A stretch of 46,588 bases of DNA. It comes from Paludibacteraceae bacterium (GTDB lineage Bacteria > Bacteroidota > Bacteroidia > Bacteroidales > Paludibacteraceae). The notes below the pieces were generated by a model. The model was not told the origin of the DNA. It saw only the letters and a list, made by a program, of their open reading frames with translations, and made no database searches. Below are positions 17,456 to 25,440 of this stretch, piece after piece. The number at the start of each line of letters is the position of its first letter. Positions within the stretch are counted from its first letter, which is position 1. The stretch spans positions 1-46,588 of the forward strand of contig JAFVBR010000047.1 of assembly GCA_017479885.1 (NCBI GenBank). Reading direction: 5' to 3'. A program made the position numbers and the translations under genes.

Positions 17456-18423
17456 ACCAGACTACCGGTGTCTTGGCCCAAGTGGACTTGCACACGGAGG
17501 ATGGGAAAGAATATATCTCGATTAGCGTAGAATCCACCAACCACCCTGTTGCATATCGTGGCAAGTTCTATTATCGTAGTGGTTCTACGCTGCAAGAGGT
17601 GAAAGGCACCGGGTTGCAAACTCTCATACTTAAGAAGATGGGGCGCACATGGGATGATATGGAGTGCGAAGGTGCTAAACTGGATGAGATAGATCCTAAG
17701 GCGGTTGACTATTTCCTCCGCCACGCTATCCCCATTGACAGAATGCCGAAAGAGGCAATGAATGACCAGATAGAGGTCGTTCTGAAGAATCTTAACCTGA
17801 TGACAGAAGACGGGCACCTCAAGAACGCCGCAATCTTGCTCTTCGGTAAGAACCCTCAACGCCGTTTTATCAACGCTCGTTTCCGCATTGGTCGTTTTGT
17901 AAAGGATGAAACTGACTTGGTACATCAAGATAATATCGAAGGCAACATCCTGCTAATGGCAGATGAAGTGATTTGGAAACTGCGTCAAGACTACCTTATT
18001 CGTCCTATTCATTATGAGGGAATGCACCGCGTCGAGCCTCTGGAGATGCCGGAAGATACTCTACGTGAGTTGGTGTATAACGCAATAATCCACCGCGATT
18101 ATTTGGGACAGGATATTCAGATGAAGATATATAACGACCGTATATGGTTCTGGAACGACGGAAATCTTCCGGAGGGTTTTAGCGTGGAGCGAATGAGTAA
18201 GGAGCACATTTCTGTACGGCGCAATCCGCTTATTGCCAATATCTTTTATCGTGCAGGTTTTATTGAGTCGTGGGGACGTGGGGTCTCGAAAGTGCGCTCA
18301 GCTTTCAAAGATGCAGGACTGCCCGAACCGAATTTTGAGAACTTCATGAGTGGCACACTGGTTACCATACACCGAGATTTAAGTATTTATGGGGGGCTTT
18401 CAGAGCAAGGAGGTGAAGTAAGA

Positions 18424-18471
18424 GGTAATGTGGAAGGCAATGTGACAGGCAATGTGACAGGCAATGTGAAG
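18424..18471 (+). repeat. 12-bp in-frame tandem repeat encoding GNV(T/E) units
   Basis: There are four units of the pattern GGCAATGTGACA, with variants at the first and last. Each adds four residues (GNVT) between the GHKL-like and winged-helix parts, so copy-number change would keep the frame and only alter linker length. Confidence 0.8.
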
Positions 18472-18690
18472 AGACTGATTATTGCACTTCAGAAAGAAGC
18501 CAAAACGCGCGAGGAGTTAATGACCTTGTTAAATCTAAAAGGTAGTGGTAATTTCAGAGCCAATTATCTATATCCCGCAATCAATCAAGGCTATGTAACA
18601 AAATTGTACCCGGATTCAGCATCGCGTACGGACCAAGCTTACTATTTGACTGCGAAAGGGAAAGAGTTGCTGAAGAGCATAAATCTATGA

Positions 18691-19069
18691 TAGTCTATGA
18701 CAATCGATAATAGAATATAACAATAATAAATAACCTCCCCGCCTATGAACAACGCGCAGTAAGACTGCAGGATATACATAATTTATAAAGCATCAGAGCT
18801 TAAAACTTGGGTTCTTTAAATCTGGACAATTTATAGAATCTTTTATCCAAGGCAAGGCTTTTGTGCTCGCGTGAAAGCGTGAGCCTTGTCGCTGATATTT
18901 GGATAAAAGAGGTAGTCCAGAATCCCAAAGAACCCGAATTGAAGCCGCAGGTTTCACGCTTGCTTTGTGTATATGATGCACTCAACTGATATATATAATA
19001 CCGCAAAAGCGGCACTATATCTATGTGGACAAAGATGCAGCAGTATGTGCAAGGGTGACTCACTTGTGT
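18691..19069. other. Gene-free gap between two pseudogenes
   Basis: No coding sequence is credible. The gap holds the long hairpin element at 18809-18935, a small CCGC-AAAA-GCGG stem near 19002-19013, and GGTGAC...GTCACC (about 19053-19072). It looks like a decayed junction between accessory genes. Confidence 0.6.
18809..18935 (+). ncRNA. Long imperfect hairpin element (structured RNA or MITE-like), unassigned
   Basis: A 127-nt segment folds on itself through stacked helices: GGGTTCTTT (18809-18817) with AAAGAACCC (18927-18935); CTGGAC (18822-18827) with GTCCAG (18915-18920); TCTTTTATCCAA (18839-18850) with TTGGATAAAAGA (18899-18910); CAAGG (18853-18857) with CCTTG (18884-18888); and CTCGCGT (18866-18872) with GCGTGAG (18877-18883) closing a GAAA tetraloop. 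The GNRA loop appears only when the plus strand is read as RNA. No promoter, duplication of flanks or partner gene is evident. I do not recognise the family. Confidence 0.55.
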
Positions 19070-20067
19070 CACCTTTCGGATGCTGCAAAATGCTACTTAA
19101 GTCAAAAAATATCATCAATAACTATGGCGGATTACACAATCGCCTGACATATCACATACATCTCTATCCTTTCAATCTCAGGCAGACAGAATTATTCCTA
19201 AAGAAACAAAATTTCACTTGGGATAGGCTGACAATTTTATAACTCTACATGATAACGGGTGGAGTCCCGTTCTATTTAAGTATGTTGCAACAGGACGAAA
19301 GTTTGGTGCAAAACATTGACCGGCTTTTTTTTAATAAAGATGCACAACTAATCGGCGAATTTGAAAGACTATACAAATCATTATTCAAAACGCCTGAACC
19401 ATATTTGAAGATAGTCAAAGCGCTTGCAGATAATGCGGGAGGATTAACACAGAAACAGATTCAAACCGAACTGAATCTACAAAAGGGCGGACATTTGAGT
19501 GAGCAACTTGAGGCATTGGTACAATGCGATTTCATTCGCAGATATGATGTGATGGATAAGAAAATTTCGGTCAGACAAGGTATATACCAACTGACAGATA
19601 TGTTCACTCTGTTTCATTATCGCTTTCTTACATCACGACATAAAGATGGTTATTGGCAGAGTGTTATAGGTAAGCCCAGACATAATAGTTGGCTTGGTAT
19701 AGCTTTTGAAAAAGTGGTGGCATCACATATTGACCAAATAAAAACAGCATTGGGAATAAGCGGTATCTATACTGAGTATTATTCTTGGCGCAGTAAACAA
19801 AGCACCCCCGGTGCACAGATTGATTTACTCATTGAACGTGCTGACAAGGTGATTCATGTCTGCGAAATAAAATATAGTGAAACATCCTACACTATTAATA
19901 AAAATGAAGATGCTCTTTATCGCAATAGAATAGCCGCTTTTAGAACGGAAACGGGAACAAAGTCAACCTTGCTGCCTACCTTCATTACAACCGAAGGTTT
20001 GAAGAAAAACATATATTCTTCTCAGGTATTGTATAACATAAAGTTAGACGATTTGTTTGTTCTGTAA
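19070..20067 (+). pseudogene. DUF234-type AAA ATPase, N-terminally truncated with an internal stop
   Basis: This is the C-terminal two-thirds of an archaeal-type ATPase of the kind abundant in Bacteroidota. The remaining AAA part reads NNYGGLHNRLTYHIHLYPF...FTWDRLTIL, then meets TAA at 19240-19242, and continues in the same frame with LYMITGGVPFYLSMLQ, where intact relatives have a Glu or Gln codon. After that come the winged-helix region (GGLTQKQIQTEL) and the DUF234 nuclease-like end with QIDLLIE...CEIKYSE, a PD-(D/E)xK-like set. The Walker A and B region is missing altogether. An ORF restarting at 19249 could make a 272-residue fragment, but I see no promoter for it. It is a decayed accessory gene. 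Confidence 0.8.
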
Positions 20068-20077
20068 AACCATCTCC

Positions 20078-20122
20078 AAACGCGTCCCTTTCGATGATTT
20101 TTCGCTCGAAAGGGACGCGTTT
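20078..20122 (+). terminator. Strong hairpin after the DUF234 pseudogene
   Basis: AAACGCGTCCCTTTCGA (20078-20094) is perfectly complementary to TCGAAAGGGACGCGTTT (20106-20122), 17 pairs with an 11-nt loop. The sequence after it is GGGCTTTAG, so the usual T run is lacking; it could equally be a remnant inverted repeat. Confidence 0.6.
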
Positions 20123-20131
20123 GGGCTTTAG

Positions 20132-20368
20132 TCTGCCCCCCCCCCGGGCACTACCTACCACTACACCCTTGATGCCTTGGACAAGGACGACAACATCATC
20201 AACCGCCGCGAGGGCGACTTCACCACTTCGGGTATTCCTACCGCATTGGACGATGCAGCAGCAGGCGCTATCCGGCCACAGCCGATCAAGGTGATAGAGA
20301 ATGATAAGGTTTACATCCTCATGCCTGACGGTCGCCGCTACTCTGTCACCGGCACGGAAGTGAAGTAA
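20132..20368 (+). pseudogene. C-terminal fragment of a large surface or secreted protein
   Basis: An open stretch without a start codon runs from just after a TAG (20129-20131), through a ten-C tract (20136-20145), and reads GTTYHYTLDALDKDDNIINRR... to ...VYILMPDGRRYSVTGTEVK. The last ~30 residues resemble the KVI.NG.VYI...G.RY...G.EV tail seen at the ends of repeat-rich surface proteins in Bacteroidales. The rest of the gene is absent. The C10 tract at its broken edge may be a natural junction, a slippage tract or an assembly artefact. Confidence 0.6.
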
Positions 20369-20441
20369 GCAGACCGGCTGTCTGCTGACGCTTGGCAATG
20401 TCTCACTGTCAGACGCCCCATCAACAGACGCTTCATCAGCA

Positions 20442-20523
20442 GACGCTTCCTTAAAGAAAAGAGTTCACTTGCCCCTGGCAGGTGAGCTCTTTTTGCAGAG
20501 CGATATTGGGACAGACAGAGTCA
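20442..20523. repeat. Direct repeat copy A flanking the Fic gene, containing a terminator
   Basis: About 80 bp here are roughly 80% identical to 21807-21885. Inside is a hairpin, GAGTTCACTTGCC with GGCAGGTGAGCTC plus five T (20461-20495), a plus-strand terminator. Just upstream CAGACGC recurs three times at 15-bp spacing (from about 20410). Confidence 0.8.
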
Positions 20524-20615
20524 AGGTATGACCACATTGTTTGTAATCCGAATAATATGTGGGGAATAGATTTTGGGTTACGAACAGAAGAAATAATCTT
20601 TGATATACAAGGTGT

Positions 20616-21650
20616 TTAGAAATACTCTCTAACTGCGAATTCGTATTGGTCGATGAAAATCTGTTTGAAGGCAGAGATGTTGTTTTGCTCATAGAAGATA
20701 AGCATCGCCTTTTTGTAATCAATAGAGTCAACTGAACGGAATGACAGCGGACAATAGCCGTTGGCAATCAACAATGCGTTGCTCGTAATTCGTGCCGTGC
20801 GTTTGTTTCCGTCCATAAAGGGCTGAATATAACTAATGAGCACCAAGGCAAGCAAGGCTTTCTCCCAGATATTCGCTTTTTGATTGATAAGGTCGCATGC
20901 GTCACGCATGGCTTCGCGAATTTGGAACTCATTGTCCAGAGGATGATAATTGGTACCCGTTATTCCGACTCGCCGATGTCGCAGACCCTTATCAACCGAC
21001 AATTCTTTGGTGAGCAGAGTGTGAATATCTTCTATATGGCTGATTGTAATTGGTTGCAAATAGTCTGGATTGTCCAAAATGAAACGCAGTGCGTCTTTGT
21101 GATTGAGAAGCATTACCGCCTCTTCTTTCGTCTTGCCTTCTGCGGTTTTGCTCTCGCGTAGCAGACGCTCTGTCTCAAGCAGCGAATAGGTGTTGCCCTC
21201 TATCTGCGATGATTTCCAACTGAGGTCTATGCCCAAACGCTCCATCTCACGCCTGTACTCGTTATCTGTCATCTCACTGATGTTGCGCCGGTATTCTGCT
21301 TGCAGTTGCTCAAGGTAAGTCTTCTCTTCAGCAGTGAACAGCTCAATTTTGGGCAGTTGATTGGTTACGAGAGTGAAGTTGAAGGAGGTCTGCACCTGCC
21401 TATCATCAATATCTTTGGCAAAATAGGTGTCAATATTGAGCGGCATCAGCAGTTGTGCCTTAGCCGATAGCGAGTAGCGCGTTGCTCTTCCTTGACCGGT
21501 TACATCTATGTTACCATTGCTGATGCCGGCTGCCAAATAACGCTTTAGGGTCGCATCACTAACTGTAGATTCAGTACCTTCAGCAATCTCAGTGCGGGAA
21601 GATTGCGGATGATAATGTAGAAAACTGAGTATCTCTCTTTGTGTGTCCAT
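20616..21650 (-). CDS. Fic-family protein with N-terminal HTH, catalytic His replaced by Gln
   Basis: This 344-residue protein has an N-terminal winged-helix-like segment (about 1-65, QREILSFLHYHPQSSRTEIAEG), a Fic_N-like region, and the Fic core. The class II inhibitory helix motif SSQIEGN lies at 147-153. The core motif reads QPFMDGNKRTAR at 276-287. The first residue, normally the catalytic His of HPFx(D/E)GN(G/K)R, is Gln, while the phosphate-binding DGN and Arg are kept. Fic enzymes usually transfer AMP to proteins; loss of the His should weaken or change this. The start at 21650 fits the promoter. The gene is opposite to its neighbours and bounded by direct repeats, suggesting a moved cassette. 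It appears intact. Confidence 0.85.
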   Translation of the reverse strand: MDTQREILSFLHYHPQSSRTEIAEGTESTVSDATLKRYLAAGISNGNIDVTGQGRATRYSLSAKAQLLMPLNIDTYFAKDIDDRQVQTSFNFTLVTNQLPKIELFTAEEKTYLEQLQAEYRRNISEMTDNEYRREMERLGIDLSWKSSQIEGNTYSLLETERLLRESKTAEGKTKEEAVMLLNHKDALRFILDNPDYLQPITISHIEDIHTLLTKELSVDKGLRHRRVGITGTNYHPLDNEFQIREAMRDACDLINQKANIWEKALLALVLISYIQPFMDGNKRTARITSNALLIANGYCPLSFRSVDSIDYKKAMLIFYEQNNISAFKQIFIDQYEFAVREYF

Positions 21651-21703
21651 AACTGCTTTTCGGCTCAAAAACGGATTGATATGTGTGCGAAATAGGCAAA
21701 CTG

Positions 21704-21746
21704 TGAGCCGCAAAAGCTCGAAATTTGCACTCTATTGAGCCGCAAA
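21704..21746 (-). promoter_or_regulatory. Operator-like direct repeat in the fic promoter
   Basis: TGAGCCGCAAA occurs at 21704-21714 and 21736-21746, exactly 32 bp (three helical turns) apart; the second overlaps the -7 box. A diverged third, CGGCTCAAAA in the opposite sense, is at 21661-21670. The gene's own HTH domain is a candidate binder. Confidence 0.5.
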
Positions 21747-21774
21747 GATATAACAATTTGTTCAATTATGCAAA
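21743..21774 (-). promoter_or_regulatory. fic promoter
   Basis: Read on the minus strand: -33 TTTG (21771-21774) and -7 TATCTTTG (21743-21750) with a 20 bp spacer, giving a leader of about 85 nt. Confidence 0.75.
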
Positions 21775-22085
21775 AAAATCAAGTGGTGGGTATGCTCTCG
21801 TCGGCTGACGTTTCCTTAAAGAAATGAGTTCACTTGCCCTGGCAGGTGAGCTCTTTTGCGGAGCGATACGGGGCGGGCATAGTCAGGACAACACAAAAGT
21901 GTCCATAACTCGGAAAAATGTTGAGATCGGTATGCTTTCGTTATGTTGCGTGCAACTCCATAAAATATGGGAAAGTGACAAAATCCACACTTGATTTATA
22001 TGGAAAAGTGACTGAGACAAGGCTTCTGTCTTTATGGCATAAAGGTAGGAGCATGGGCTTAATCTTACAGAAAAATGACAGACGG
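21775..22085. other. Gap between fic and fabD
   Basis: No gene is convincing. It holds repeat copy B (21807-21885) and, at about 21966-22050, imperfect repeats of ATATGGAAAAGTGAC spaced about 34-36 nt apart (clear copies near 21966 and 22001). These are too diverged to assign. Confidence 0.5.
21807..21885. repeat. Direct repeat copy B flanking the Fic gene
   Basis: This is the partner of 20442-20523, with the same order of blocks: GACG-TTCCTTAAAGAAA, the GAGTTCACTTG...CAGGTGAGCTC hairpin, GAGCGATA and AGTCA. Confidence 0.8.
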
Positions 22086-22117
22086 TTTGTACATATCATA
22101 AAAAATCAATACCTTTG
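22086..22117 (+). promoter_or_regulatory. fabD-aspS promoter
   Basis: TTTG lies at 22086-22089 and TACCTTTG at 22110-22117, with a 20 bp spacer. The leader to fabD is about 110 nt. Confidence 0.8.
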
Positions 22118-22232
22118 CAGTCTATTATGTGTGTGCCAACGAACACAACTCACGGTGGAGTATAGCACTCAAACCGACAGCAATAAAATCGAACACTCAA
22201 ACATTCAAACAATAATAATATAAACAATATAT

Positions 22233-23102
22233 ATGAAAGCATTTGTATTCCCCGGTCAGGGGTCGCAGTTCAGCGGAATGGGCAAAGACTTGTACGATGC
22301 ATCGCCTCTTGCACGTGAACTGTTTGACAAGGCTAACGATATTCTCGGATTCAACATAACCGACATCATGTTCAACGGCGACAGTGAAGCACTTCGCCAA
22401 ACCAAGGTTACTCAACCTGCAGTTTTTCTTCATTCAGTAGCAGCATCAATGGTTGCCGATTACGGCAAGCCCGATATGGTTGCAGGTCATTCGCTCGGCG
22501 AATATTCCGCACTCGTTGCATGCAAGGCTCTTCGCTTCGAGGATGCACTCGTTTTGGTCAGCAAACGGGCTATGGCTATGCAGAAAGCCTGCGAGATGCA
22601 GGAGGGCACAATGGCGGCAGTTTTGGCTCTCGAAGATGAGAAAGTGGAAGAAATCTGCAATCAGATAAAAGCTGAAACAGTGGTGGCAGCCAACTTCAAC
22701 TGCCCGGGTCAGGTCGTGATTTCAGGTACCGTTGCAGGAGTAGAGCAGGCATGCGTGCTGATGAAAGACGCAGGTGCCAAGCGTGCTTTGCGTCTGCCGG
22801 TCGGCGGTGCATTCCACTCTCCGCTTATGCAACCTGCTGCTGAGGAACTGCGTGAGGCAATAATGCAGACCGAATTCTCTGCGCCCGTCTGCCCTATATA
22901 TCAGAATGTCAACGCTCTGCCGCAAACAGACCCCGAGACTATAAAGCAGAATCTCGTGGCACAACTTACCGCTCCCGTGCGTTGGACACAGTCTGTCAGA
23001 AACATGATAGCCGATGGTGCGACTGAATTTACCGAGTTCGGTCCGGGCGATGTGTTGAAAGGTCTAATAAGAAAAATCAACCCTGAAGTAATAACACAAT
23101 AA
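22233..23102 (+). CDS. fabD: Malonyl-CoA:ACP transacylase
   Basis: This enzyme moves the malonyl group from CoA to acyl carrier protein, supplying fatty-acid elongation. The 289-residue protein has the opening FPGQGSQFSGMG, the nucleophile elbow GHSLGEYSAL with S87, the conserved Arg-containing region after it, and the catalytic-dyad His in GGAFHSPLM near residue 196. It is complete. It lies 3 nt before aspS, so the two are likely co-transcribed although functionally unrelated. Confidence 0.96.
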   Translation: MKAFVFPGQGSQFSGMGKDLYDASPLARELFDKANDILGFNITDIMFNGDSEALRQTKVTQPAVFLHSVAASMVADYGKPDMVAGHSLGEYSALVACKALRFEDALVLVSKRAMAMQKACEMQEGTMAAVLALEDEKVEEICNQIKAETVVAANFNCPGQVVISGTVAGVEQACVLMKDAGAKRALRLPVGGAFHSPLMQPAAEELREAIMQTEFSAPVCPIYQNVNALPQTDPETIKQNLVAQLTAPVRWTQSVRNMIADGATEFTEFGPGDVLKGLIRKINPEVITQ

Positions 23103-23105
23103 GAT

Positions 23106-24860
23106 ATGTACAGAACAGTTACTTGCGGAGAGCTCCGACTCTCTGATGTTAATAAAACGGTTACCCTTGCCGGTTGGGTGCAGCGCATCCGCAAAATGGG
23201 TGGTATGACGTTTGTTGACTTGCGCGACAGATACGGAATCACGCAACTCGCCTTCAATCAGGAGGTGAACAAAGAAGTGTTTGACAAAGCCAACACTCTT
23301 GGTCGTGAGTATGTTCTTCAGGTGACAGGCATTGTTGAAGAGCGCTATTCCAAAAACTCCAACATGCCGACGGGTGATATAGAGATAAACGTCACCGAAC
23401 TGAATGTTCTCAACGAAGCAGTCACTCCTCCTTTCACCATTGAGGAAGATACTGACGGTGGCGATGACATCCGTATGAAGTACCGCTACTTGGACCTGCG
23501 CCGCGAGTGCGTGAGAAAGAACCTCGAATTGCGTCACAAGATGGCGTTTGAGGTACGTCGTTACCTTGATGAACAAGGTTTCTTGGAGGTGGAAACGCCC
23601 GTCCTTGTGAACAGCACTCCCGAAGGTGCACGCGACTTCGTTGTACCAAGCCGTATGAATCCCGGTCAGTTCTATGCATTGCCACAATCTCCCCAAATAC
23701 TTAAACAACTTCTCATGGTGGCAGGATTTGACCGCTATTTTCAGATTGTCAAGTGTTTCCGCGATGAGGACCTTCGTGCCGACCGTCAGCCCGAGTTCAC
23801 GCAGATAGACTGCGAGATGTCTTATGTAGAGCAGGAGGACGTGCTCAATATGTTCGAAGGAATGAGCCGTCATTTGTTCAAGGTGATAAAAGGCATTGAC
23901 TTGCCAAAGTTGCCACGGATGACATGGGCAGATGCCATGAAGTACTATGGTAGCGACAAACCTGACACACGTTTTGACATGCGTTTTGTAGAACTTATGG
24001 ATGTGCTGAAGGGTTACGGGTTCTCCGTGTTCGACAATGCGGCTTACATCGGAGGTATTTGTGCCCAAGGTGCCGCTTCATACACCCGCAAACAGATAGA
24101 CCAACTGACCGACTTCGTAAAGAAACCGCAGATTGGTGCCAAAGGTTTGGTGTATGCTCGAGTGGAGGCAGACGGTACGGTTAAATCAAGTGTTGACAAG
24201 TTCTACACGCAGGAGGTACTGCAGCAGATGAAAGAGGCTATGAATGCCGAGGCAGGTGACCTCATTCTCATTCTCTCAGGTGACGACGCTATGAAGACAC
24301 GCAAGCAACTCTCGGAATTGCGTCTTGAGATGGGCAACCAACTCGGATTGCGTGACAAGAACAAGTATTCCTGTCTGTGGGTAATCGATTTCCCGATGTA
24401 CGAGTGGAGTGACGAGGAGCAGCGCTTGATGGCAATGCACCATCCGTTTACATCACCCAAACCCGAAGATATTCCTCTGCTTGACACCAATCCTGCTGCC
24501 GTCCGTGCCAATGCATACGACATGGTTATCAATGGCGTGGAGGTCGGAGGAGGTTCCATCCGTATTCACGATGCCAAACTGCAGCAGAAGGTGTTTGAGA
24601 TACTCGGCTTCACTCCTGAGCAGGCACAGCGCAAGTTCGGTTTCCTGATGAATGCCTTCAAATACGGTGCTCCCCCTCACGGAGGTTTGGCATACGGTCT
24701 TGACCGTTTCGTAAGTCTCTTTGCAGGTCTCGACAGCATTCGTGATTGCATTGCTTTCCCGAAGAACAATCAGGGCAGGGACGTGATGCTTGGTGCTCCC
24801 GGCGTTATCGATCAGGACCAACTTGACGAACTGCAGATAAATGTAGTGAATAAGGCTTAA
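23106..24860 (+). CDS. aspS: Aspartate-tRNA ligase
   Basis: This is a class II aminoacyl-tRNA synthetase of 584 residues, bacterial type. It has the N-terminal OB fold that reads the anticodon ([19 protein letters not shown]) and motif 2 in [19 protein letters not shown]. The bacterial GAD insertion follows (about 280-420), and motif 3 is in [10 protein letters not shown]. Active-site signatures are intact. The 3' end is followed within 5 nt by the start of an 11-bp tandem array. Confidence 0.97.
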   Translation: MYRTVTCGELRLSDVNKTVTLAGWVQRIRKMGGMTFVDLRDRYGITQLAFNQEVNKEVFDKANTLGREYVLQVTGIVEERYSKNSNMPTGDIEINVTELNVLNEAVTPPFTIEEDTDGGDDIRMKYRYLDLRRECVRKNLELRHKMAFEVRRYLDEQGFLEVETPVLVNSTPEGARDFVVPSRMNPGQFYALPQSPQILKQLLMVAGFDRYFQIVKCFRDEDLRADRQPEFTQIDCEMSYVEQEDVLNMFEGMSRHLFKVIKGIDLPKLPRMTWADAMKYYGSDKPDTRFDMRFVELMDVLKGYGFSVFDNAAYIGGICAQGAASYTRKQIDQLTDFVKKPQIGAKGLVYARVEADGTVKSSVDKFYTQEVLQQMKEAMNAEAGDLILILSGDDAMKTRKQLSELRLEMGNQLGLRDKNKYSCLWVIDFPMYEWSDEEQRLMAMHHPFTSPKPEDIPLLDTNPAAVRANAYDMVINGVEVGGGSIRIHDAKLQQKVFEILGFTPEQAQRKFGFLMNAFKYGAPPHGGLAYGLDRFVSLFAGLDSIRDCIAFPKNNQGRDVMLGAPGVIDQDQLDELQINVVNKA

Positions 24861-24864
24861 CGCA

Positions 24865-25004
24865 CAAACAACTCTCAATCCGTCAAACAACCGTCAAACA
24901 ACTCTCAAACAACCATCAAACAACTGTCAAACAACCGTCAAACAACCATCAAACAACTGTCAAACAACTGTCAAACGACTGTCAAACGACTGTCAAACAA
25001 CTAT
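24865..25004 (+). repeat. 11-bp tandem array 1 (CAAACAACYRT)
   Basis: Eleven units in exact 11-nt phase start at 24884 and end at 25004, preceded by one full and one shortened unit. Units vary at positions 6, 9 and 10 (CCGT, CCAT, CTGT, CTCT). The array fills the aspS to holin gap and stops 15 nt before the next start codon. The same unit forms array 2 at 30464. Confidence 0.9.
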
Positions 25005-25019
25005 TAAACAATTATAATT

Positions 25020-25361
25020 ATGCTTGGATTTATTATCAATCTTCTGATTACGGCGCTTGTAGTGTTTCTTTGCGCCAAGTTTCTAAAAGGTATTTCAGTC
25101 AAGGGCTATTGGTCAGCATGCATTGTGGCTCTTGTACTCGCTGTGTTGAATGCTCTTGCAAGTTGGCTTCTCGGCTTGCTCGGTCTGCCTGCATGGGGGA
25201 GCGGACTGATAGCTTTCTGCATCAACATGTGCATCAACGCAGGTCTGATTATGCTTGCCGACAAACTTCTCTCGGGATTCAAGGTTGACGGCTTCAAGTG
25301 GGCACTTTGTCTCGCCCTCATCTGCGCCCTCGTAAGTGCAGTGCTCGGCGGTGTAATCTGA
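25020..25361 (+). CDS. Small membrane protein, phage-holin-4_2 (YvlD-like) family
   Basis: The 113-residue protein has four hydrophobic helices separated by short polar turns (SVKGYWSA; GLPAWGSG; LSGFKVDGFKW). The order and the Gly/Ala-rich pattern match the Phage_holin_4_2 / YvlD membrane family, which is chromosomal in many bacteria and not evidence of a prophage here. The function is unknown. It is downstream of the 11-bp array and may be expressed from the fabD-aspS transcript; I see no own promoter. A terminator follows. Confidence 0.85.
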   Translation: MLGFIINLLITALVVFLCAKFLKGISVKGYWSACIVALVLAVLNALASWLLGLLGLPAWGSGLIAFCINMCINAGLIMLADKLLSGFKVDGFKWALCLALICALVSAVLGGVI

Positions 25362-25387
25362 TAATATCGGATTTGTTATAACAAGAA

Positions 25388-25418
25388 AATAGAGATGGCA
25401 GCTGTCATCTCTATTTTT
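25388..25418. terminator. Bidirectional terminator between convergent genes
   Basis: AATAGAGATG (25388-25397) pairs with CATCTCTATT (25406-25415), with GCAGCT in the centre. T follows on the plus strand to 25418, and an A-rich run precedes it for the minus strand. It serves the holin-like gene and the opposing YihY gene. Confidence 0.8.
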
Positions 25419-25440
25419 GTTGTGATTACTTATTGTCTTC

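Larger units (their letters stand above)
17258..18690 (+). pseudogene. AlbA_2-domain regulator (RecG-like/Schlafen-related), frameshifted
   Basis: One gene is split between two frames. The first part (from ATG 17258, or 17273) encodes the AlbA_2 start, EDQHTEFKRLWKDEY...GFANAQGGILFIGI. It runs out of frame near 17456 and ends at 17530. The second frame resumes with AQVDLHTEDGKEYISI and runs to 18690. It contains NAIIHRDY and WGRGVSKV (the GHKL-like C-terminal domain), a GNVTGNVTGNV spacer and a winged-helix end. The break coincides with three copies of AATCA at 17441-17455. Removing one copy restores PNQINQTTGVLAQVDL, which fits the family spacing. So the gene is either off by a simple pentamer duplication or a recent pseudogene. 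The family is thought to act in transcription control; targets are unknown. Confidence 0.85.

Noticed and set aside
18809-18935. Retron msr-msd or integron attC site.
   Set aside because: There is no reverse transcriptase or integrase gene nearby, and no msr-like conserved G or attC core sites were found.
21918-22223. 101-codon plus-strand ORF between fic and fabD with GKVT repeats.
   Set aside because: It spans the fabD promoter and ends in its leader; the repeat is visible at DNA level, but no protein family was recognised.
25020-25361. Prophage marker (holin).
   Set aside because: The Phage_holin_4_2 membrane family is widespread on chromosomes, and no other phage genes are present.
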